From JAIOPA01 sp964655175 (GTDB taxonomy: Bacteria > Eisenbacteria > RBG-16-71-46): DNA of 64,000 nt. Under the pieces are notes generated by a model, which had not been told where the DNA came from, did no database searches, and saw only the letters and a list, made by a program, of their open reading frames with translations. Below are positions 58,061 through 64,000 of this stretch, piece by piece; the stretch's first letter is position 1, and each line of letters begins with the position of its first letter. Position numbers and translations under genes: made by a program. The stretch covers positions 105,035-169,034 of the forward strand of contig CAZZLY010000001.1 of assembly GCA_964655175.1 (NCBI GenBank). The letters are read 5' to 3'.

Positions 58061-59332
58061 GTGACCGCCATCCAGAAGCAGGACCCCCAGGTCCATGCCG
58101 CCCTCGTCGCCGAGCTCGATCGTCAGCGTCATCAGCTCGAGCTCATCGCCTCCGAGAACTACGTCAGCGACGCCGTGCTCGAGGCCGACGGTTCGGTGCT
58201 CACCAACAAGTACGCCGAAGGGTTGCCGGGCAAGCGTTACTACGGCGGGTGCGAGTTCGTGGACGTGGTCGAGACGCTCGCGCGCGATCGCGCGAAGACG
58301 ATCTTCGGCGCCGAACACGCCAACGTGCAGCCGCATTCGGGCGCGAGCGCCAACCTCGCGGCCTACCTCGCGATCTCGGACCCCGGTGAGACGCTGTTGG
58401 GCATGAGTCTCGCGCACGGCGGTCACCTCACGCACGGCCACAACGTCTCGGTCTCGGGCCGTCTGTGGAAGTCGGTGCAGTACGGCGTGCGCGTCGAGGA
58501 CGGCCGCATCGACTACGACGAGGTCGAGCGGCTCGCGAAGGAGCACCGTCCCAAGCTGCTCGTGGCGGGCGCCAGCGCCTATCCGCGCATCATCGACTTC
58601 GAACGCTTCGGGAACATCGCGCGCGAGGTCGGCGCGCATCTCGTGGTGGACATGGCGCACATCGCCGGTCTGGTGGCGGCGGGCCTGCATCCCAATCCGG
58701 TGCCGCACGCCGCGGTGGTGACGAGCACCACGCACAAGACGCTGCGCGGTCCGCGCGGCGGCATCGTGCTGTGTCGGGCCGACCTCGCCGAGAAGATCGA
58801 CAAGTCCATGTTCCCCGGTCTGCAGGGCGGGCCGCTCATGCACATCATCGCCGCCAAGGCGGTGTGCTTCGGTGAGGCGCTCACGCCCGAGTTCAAGGCC
58901 TACGGGCAGCGCGTGGTCGACAACGCCCGCGTGCTCGGCCGCACGTTGATCGAGCGGGGTTTCGATCTCGTCAGCGGCGGCACCGACAATCATCTGGTGC
59001 TGCTCGACCTGCGGCGTCGCCAGATGACCGGCAAGGTCGCCGAGGAGGCGTTGCACCGCGTCGGGATCACGGTCAACAAGAACGCGGTCCCCGGCGATCC
59101 GCAGAAGCCGTGGGTCACGAGCGGGGTGCGCATCGGCACGCCGGCGCTGACCACGCGCGGCATGGGGCCCGATGAGATGGCGCTCATCGGCGATTGGATC
59201 GCGCGGGTCCTCGAGAAGCCCGAGGACGAGGCGCTCGCGCGCACGGTCGCGGCGGAGGTGCGCGAACTGGCGCAGGCCTATCCGCTGTTCTCGTGGACCG
59301 CGCGGCCGCGGACCGGGGTGCGTGCAGGCTGA
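58061..59332 (+). CDS. glyA: Serine hydroxymethyltransferase
   Basis: A 423-residue PLP enzyme interconverting serine and glycine with tetrahydrofolate. Signatures: LELIASENYVS, TNKYAEGLPGKRYYGGCEFVD, VQPHSGASANLAAYLA, VDMAHIAGLVAAG and STTHKTLRGPRGG with PLP-lysine Lys226. The GTG at 58061 is chosen because GGAGG lies 8 bases upstream and the protein then starts at the usual distance from the ELIASEN motif; longer in-frame starts would add an unusual leader overlapping rpiB. A UUCG-capped terminator follows. Confidence 0.95.
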   Translation: MTAIQKQDPQVHAALVAELDRQRHQLELIASENYVSDAVLEADGSVLTNKYAEGLPGKRYYGGCEFVDVVETLARDRAKTIFGAEHANVQPHSGASANLAAYLAISDPGETLLGMSLAHGGHLTHGHNVSVSGRLWKSVQYGVRVEDGRIDYDEVERLAKEHRPKLLVAGASAYPRIIDFERFGNIAREVGAHLVVDMAHIAGLVAAGLHPNPVPHAAVVTSTTHKTLRGPRGGIVLCRADLAEKIDKSMFPGLQGGPLMHIIAAKAVCFGEALTPEFKAYGQRVVDNARVLGRTLIERGFDLVSGGTDNHLVLLDLRRRQMTGKVAEEALHRVGITVNKNAVPGDPQKPWVTSGVRIGTPALTTRGMGPDEMALIGDWIARVLEKPEDEALARTVAAEVRELAQAYPLFSWTARPRTGVRAG

Positions 59333-59361
59333 CGCGGGTCGTCGTGCAGGCTGCAACAGGT

Positions 59362-59385
59362 GAGGGCGTCCTTCGGGACGCCCTC
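59362..59385 (+). terminator. Terminator hairpin with TTCG tetraloop after glyA
   Basis: A 10-bp stem (GAGGGCGTCC with GGACGCCCTC) closes a C(TTCG)G tetraloop, an especially stable RNA loop, 29 bases after the glyA stop. GTGTTTCC follows. Confidence 0.78.
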
Positions 59386-59502
59386 GCGTGTTTCCGGCAG
59401 GAATTGCCGCCGACCGGCAATTGGCACCGGCCGTGCAAAGGTACGTCGGTGGCCTCCTGCGTCGCATCCTGCCGTCGTCCCCCTCCTGCGAGATCCCCCA
59501 TC

Positions 59503-59922
59503 ATGCTCCCGCATCCCGTCCTGCGTCTGGTCGCGTCGTGCCTTCCCGAACACGTGTCCGGGCTCGTGTTGCACCACCGGGCCCTCGCGTTGGCGGAGCA
59601 GGGGAGCCGGGAGTCAGCGGAGCGGATGTTCGAGGCGGCGGTGAACCTGTATCGCCGTGAGGGCGAGGTCGAGGCGCTCGCACGACTGCGTGTGCACCAG
59701 CTCATGGTGAGGGCGACCCGGTCGGGCGGCGTGGATCCGGAGGCGCTCCCGGAGATCGTCCGGCGGGTGGGACCGCTCGATCGATTGGAGTCGCTCGCCG
59801 CGCCGTTCGCGCTCGAGGATGCGCGCACCGTGCTCGCCGCATGGCTCGAGGCGGGGGAGGCCGCGACGCACCACGGTGGGGCGCACGACGCGGACGTCGA
59901 GGGGCTCGCGCGCGTCGCTTGA
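59503..59922 (+). CDS. Hypothetical helical protein
   Basis: A 139-residue protein with no recognised family. The N-terminal half is predicted helical with a TPR-like pattern (HHRALALAEQGSRESAERMF then EAAVNLYRREGEVEALARL), so it could be a small helical-repeat adaptor. The C-terminal third is Ala/Gly/His-rich. There is no signal peptide or strong ribosome-binding site; a GTG at 59449 is an alternative start. It lies alone between the glyA terminator and the MoxR operon. It may be a lineage-specific gene or a spurious frame in GC-rich DNA. Confidence 0.5.
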   Translation: MLPHPVLRLVASCLPEHVSGLVLHHRALALAEQGSRESAERMFEAAVNLYRREGEVEALARLRVHQLMVRATRSGGVDPEALPEIVRRVGPLDRLESLAAPFALEDARTVLAAWLEAGEAATHHGGAHDADVEGLARVA

Positions 59923-59947
59923 CGGTCGGCAGGCCCGCCGCCAGACT
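59919..59947 (+). promoter_or_regulatory. Putative promoter of the MoxR-Bat operon
   Basis: TTGACG (59919-59924) and CAGACT (59942-59947) are 17 bases apart, starting at the stop codon of the small upstream gene. The predicted leader is about 90 bases. Confidence 0.3.
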
Positions 59948-60045
59948 CGCGCGGTCGCCCGTGACGGGGCCCGCGGCGCCTGCGCCGCGCGAGGCTCGCA
60001 CGGGACGTGGACAGGGCCGTCCCACCTCCTTCCAGGAAGGAAGGC

Positions 60046-61028
<983 letters not shown>

Positions 61029-61029
<1 letters not shown>

Positions 61030-61913
61030 TGGCGATGCAGACGCAGGATCTGCTCCGCAAGGTCCGCCGTCTCGAGATCCGCAGCCGGCGCCTGGTCGAG
61101 GACCTGTTCTCGGGCGGCTCCGAGAGCGTCTTCAAGGGTCGCGGCGTGGAATTCGAGGAAGTGCGGCCGTACACGCCCGGCGACGAGGTGCGCGACATCG
61201 ACTGGAACGTGACCGCGCGTCTGGGCCAGCCGTACGTCAAGCGCTTCGTCGAGGAGCGCGAGCTCACGGTGATGCTCGTCGTGGACGTGTCGCGCTCGAT
61301 GCGCTTCGGGACGCGCGGGCAGGAGAAGCGCGAGCGCGCGGCCGAACTGTGCGCGTTGCTCGGGTTCGCGGCCGTGCGTCAGAACGATCGCGTCGGACTG
61401 GCCCTCGTGTCGGACGAGGTCGAGCACTTCGTGCCGCCGGCGCGCGGACGCGTGCATCTGCTGCGCCTGCTGCGCGACGTGCTCGATCACGAGCCCACGC
61501 GGGGGACGCGGTTGGGTTCCTCGGCGCGCTTCCTCACGCGCACCCTCAAGCGGCGCTCGCTCGTGTTCTGGATCAGCGACTTCGCGGACACGCTCGACCC
61601 GAGCGACTGGCGCGTCATGGCCGCGCGTCACGAACTCACCGCGCTCGCGCTGCGTGATCCCGCCGATGAGCACATGCCCCGCGCCGGCTGGGTGATGCTC
61701 GAGGATCTGGAGACGGGCAAGCGTCGGCTGGTGGACACGGATTCCGAGTCGTTCCGACGGGCGTACGCGGCGGCCGCCCGCGCCCGACGCCGCGCGTCCG
61801 AGGCGGCGCTCGCGCAGGCGCAGTGCCCGGTCGTCGAGATCCGCACCGACAAGCCCTACGTGCCGACACTCGTGCAGTTCTTCCGCAGCCGACGTCGGCG
61901 GGGCGTGGCATGA
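61029..61913 (+). CDS. DUF58 domain protein
   Basis: A 294-residue DUF58 protein, the usual partner of MoxR ATPases. The signature is GRGVEFEEVRPYTPGDEVRDIDWNVTAR. A VWA-like half follows (VMLVVDVSRSM, with a DxSxS MIDAS-type pattern; RVGLALVSDEVEHFVPP; LVFWISDFAD). No membrane segment was seen, unlike some longer DUF58 proteins. The start is coupled to moxR, and its end overlaps the next gene by four bases (ATGA). Its exact role is unknown. Confidence 0.92.
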
Positions 61914-63001
61914 GGCGTCTGGCGCTGGCGCTGATCGTGTTCGCGGGGATGCGGCCGCTCTCCGCGGTCGCCGCGCCCGCGGGCTCCGTTCCGGACGTGC
62001 GCCCGGTGCCCGCACGCGCCGAGGTGGCGCCGTCGCCGTCGCGGCTGGGCCAGCGCCTGCACTACCACGGCATGGTGCGCGTGCCCCGCGGCACGCGCGT
62101 GCGTTTCGAGACCCCGCGCGACGACGCGCGCTTCACGTGGTCCGAGGTGCGCGCAGGCCGTGGCGCGGGCGCCCTGCGCACCGGACCCTTCGCGGGCTTC
62201 GACAGCGTGGGCTTCGAGGCGACGCTGCAGATTTTCGAGACCGGGACCATCGTCGTGCCCGGCGTCGGCGTGCAGGTGGACCCGTTGCCGGGCCGTGCCG
62301 AACCCGGGCGCGTCGTGCTGCCCACGGTGCGTGTGACCGTGACGCCGACGCTCACGGCCGCCGACTCCGCCGCCGAACTGCGCGGCCTGCACGGGCCGCT
62401 GCGCGCCCCGTGGTGGGAGCGCATCCCGTGGCGCCTGGTGATCGGCGTGCTCGTGGCGTTGGGGCTCGTGCTGCTGCTCGTGCGGTGGTGGCGTCGTCGC
62501 AAGCCGGCGACGCGAGCCATGAAGCCCATCGTGGCCGCCGCGCCGACCGCGACGCCGCGACTCGATCCGGCCGCCGAGGCGTTGCGCGCCCTGCGTGCAC
62601 TGCAGGAACGCCAGTGGCCGCAGGCGGGCCGCTTCGGGGAACACGCGCTCGAACTGACGGCCATCCTGCGGCGTTACCTCGAGCGCACCGTCGCCACGCC
62701 GCGTCCCGGCGACACGAGCGGCGAGCTGCTCGCGCGCCTGCGGGGTTCGCGTATCGCCGAGGCCGACCTGCAACGACTCGAGGCGCTGCTCGCGCTGTGG
62801 GACCGGGTGAAGTTCGCGCGCGCCCCGCTCTCGGTCGAGGAGGCGCTGCGCACCGAGGAGGCCGTCGAATCGTACGTGCGACGTGAGGCGCAGGCGCGAC
62901 TCGAGGCCGAGGCGGCCGCACGTGCGGCCGAGGCGGCGCGCGCGGCGCGCACCGTCCCGCCGCCGACCGCGTCCCAGGGCCCGCGACCGGGGGCCGCATG
63001 A
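61910..63001 (+). CDS. BatD/DUF4381-like membrane protein
   Basis: A 363-residue membrane protein. A signal peptide or anchor (LALIVFAGMRPLSAVAA) is followed by a beta-rich periplasmic domain (about residues 45-150). A transmembrane helix comes next (about 178-198, LVIGVLVALGLVLLLVRWW). A cytoplasmic helical domain ends in an Ala/Glu/Arg-rich coiled stretch (ARLEAEAAARAAEAARAAR). Position between DUF58 and BatA and the layout match the short BatD or DUF4381 proteins of Bat operons; I do not recognise an exact motif. Coupled on both sides by ATGA overlaps. Confidence 0.65.
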   Translation: MRRLALALIVFAGMRPLSAVAAPAGSVPDVRPVPARAEVAPSPSRLGQRLHYHGMVRVPRGTRVRFETPRDDARFTWSEVRAGRGAGALRTGPFAGFDSVGFEATLQIFETGTIVVPGVGVQVDPLPGRAEPGRVVLPTVRVTVTPTLTAADSAAELRGLHGPLRAPWWERIPWRLVIGVLVALGLVLLLVRWWRRRKPATRAMKPIVAAAPTATPRLDPAAEALRALRALQERQWPQAGRFGEHALELTAILRRYLERTVATPRPGDTSGELLARLRGSRIAEADLQRLEALLALWDRVKFARAPLSVEEALRTEEAVESYVRREAQARLEAEAAARAAEAARAARTVPPPTASQGPRPGAA

Positions 63002-63984
63002 TCCGCTTCGAGTCGCCGTGGCTGCTCCTGCTGCTGCTCGTCGTGCCCGCGCTCATGCTGTGGCGGCGGCTGCGGCCCACGACGCGTCCGGCCGCGGTGC
63101 TGTGGGGCGATGCGTCCGCGTTGCCCGCGCCCGGACTGATGCGCTTCGCCTGGCTCGCGGTGCGGGTGCTGCCGTGGGGCGCGCTCGTGCTCGCGCTGCT
63201 CGCGGTGGCGCGGCCGCAGCAGGGCGTGCAGCAGAGCGAGGTGGACTCGCGTGGCGTGGACATCGCGCTCGCGATCGACATCTCGCCGAGCATGCGCGCG
63301 GCCGACATGGGCGGCGGCGATCGGCTCGAGGTCGCGCGTGCGACCGCGCAGTCGTTCATCAAGAGCCGGCCGCACGATCGCATCGGCCTCGTCGGTTTCG
63401 CCGCGACCGCGTTCACGCAGTGCCCGCTCACGCTCGACCACGAGACGCTGCGCGAACTGCTGCGCCAGTTGGACTTCGGGCTCGCCGAGGACGGCACCGC
63501 GATCGGCATGGGGCTGGCCACCGCGGTGCAGCGCCTGCGCGAGAGTCGCACCCCGAGCAAGGTCGTGGTCCTGCTCACCGATGGCGAGAACAACCGTGGA
63601 GCGATCGACCCGCTCACCGCGGCCGACCTCGCGCGTGCGCTCAAGGTGAAGGTCTACACCGTGCTCGTGGGACGGCCCGCGGTCGTGCAGGTGCCGGTCA
63701 TGGATCCGGTCGTCGGGCTCACCATGGTCGCGCAGACGGTGACCGTGGACGACAAGCCGTTGCTCGAGATCGCGCGTCGCACCGGCGGACGGTTCTTCCG
63801 CGCCGGCGACGCCGCCTCGCTCGCGTCCATCTACGACGAGATCGACCACCTCGAGCGCGCCCCGATCCGTGCGCTCCTGTATCGAGAGTACCGCGACCTC
63901 GGTCCCTGGCTCATGGGGATCGCGGCGGTGCTGCTGGCCCTGTACGCGCTCTCGAACGCCACCTGGGCGTTCCGGGTGCCGTGA
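62998..63984 (+). CDS. BatA-like VWA domain protein
   Basis: A 328-residue inner-membrane protein. The N-terminal FESPWLLLLLLVVPALML and RVLPWGALVLALLAVARPQ segments form two membrane helices. The VWA domain follows with an intact MIDAS: DISPSM (DxSxS), then VGFAATAFTQCPLT and VVLLTDGENNRGA. A third membrane helix is near the C-terminus (WLMGIAAVLLALYAL). Typical of BatA (aerotolerance operon). It is translated by ATGA overlap and its stop overlaps the next start (TGATG). Confidence 0.93.
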   Translation: MIRFESPWLLLLLLVVPALMLWRRLRPTTRPAAVLWGDASALPAPGLMRFAWLAVRVLPWGALVLALLAVARPQQGVQQSEVDSRGVDIALAIDISPSMRAADMGGGDRLEVARATAQSFIKSRPHDRIGLVGFAATAFTQCPLTLDHETLRELLRQLDFGLAEDGTAIGMGLATAVQRLRESRTPSKVVVLLTDGENNRGAIDPLTAADLARALKVKVYTVLVGRPAVVQVPVMDPVVGLTMVAQTVTVDDKPLLEIARRTGGRFFRAGDAASLASIYDEIDHLERAPIRALLYREYRDLGPWLMGIAAVLLALYALSNATWAFRVP

Positions 63985-64000
63985 TGCGCGCGCGCACGAG
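63984..64000 (+). CDS. Start of next gene of the Bat operon (cut by window end)
   Basis: An ATG at 63984 shares one base with the batA stop, the same TGATG coupling used between moxR and DUF58. Only five codons are visible (MRART). By operon convention it would be a second VWA protein (BatB), but the sequence cannot show this. Confidence 0.35.

Overview
The window is a very GC-rich bacterial chromosome segment, packed with genes that mostly overlap by 1-4 bases. Several features point to a diderm of the FCB superphylum, with a Candidatus Eisenbacteria-like lineage as my best guess (inference only; no rRNA is present). These are LPS-type glycosyltransferases, an Omp85/TamB pair, many outer-membrane barrels ending in Phe, secreted proteins with a C-terminal FlgD-like Ig domain, a PorV-like protein, and a type III glutamine synthetase. 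No rRNA, tRNA, CRISPR array, insertion sequence or phage gene was recognised.

Layout. (1) 1-9564, plus strand: the classical pyrH-frr-uppS-cdsA-dxr-rseP envelope/translation block, interrupted between dxr and rseP by four glycosyltransferases (GT9, GT2, two GT4). (2) 9545-18849: a TamA-like Omp85 protein, a TamB-like giant and a metallopeptidase/beta-propeller/outer-membrane-barrel fusion. (3) 18864-44610: a large alpha-glucan (starch/glycogen) utilisation region. It holds a cytoplasmic GH13 enzyme and MalQ; a secreted branching-enzyme-like GH13; a CBM20-esterase; an eight-gene minus-strand operon (37567 down to 26026) of CBM48-bearing lipoproteins, outer-membrane barrels, a PorV-like protein and a secreted GH13; two secreted carbohydrate-binding-type proteins on the plus strand; and a MalEFG-type ABC importer without its ATPase. 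(4) 44996-59922: housekeeping genes (glnA type III, uvrD/pcrA, gatCAB, a LarA-like protein, purD, purE, tsaC, a YwlE-type phosphatase, ilvE, rpiB, glyA, one hypothetical). (5) 60046-64000: a MoxR-DUF58-BatD-like-BatA operon, cut by the window end.

How the parts fit. The most interesting content is region 3. I count nine CBM48/AMPK-type glycogen-binding modules in five proteins, four of them in one lipoprotein and one fused to an outer-membrane barrel. Together with extracellular GH13 enzymes, a MalEFG importer and cytoplasmic GH13 plus MalQ, this reads as a complete route: bind glucan at the surface, cleave it, move oligosaccharides across the outer membrane, import and process them. It is functionally parallel to the Bacteroidetes Sus system but built from unrelated-looking parts, with no SusC or SusD seen. 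The divergent leaders of its two main transcription units share an identical 13-bp element.

Recurrent promoter-like sequences with TTGA(C/A)-type -35 boxes and 18-base spacers precede rseP, purD, the ywlE-like gene and the 38100 gene. Two of them lie so close to the start codon that leaderless transcripts are likely.
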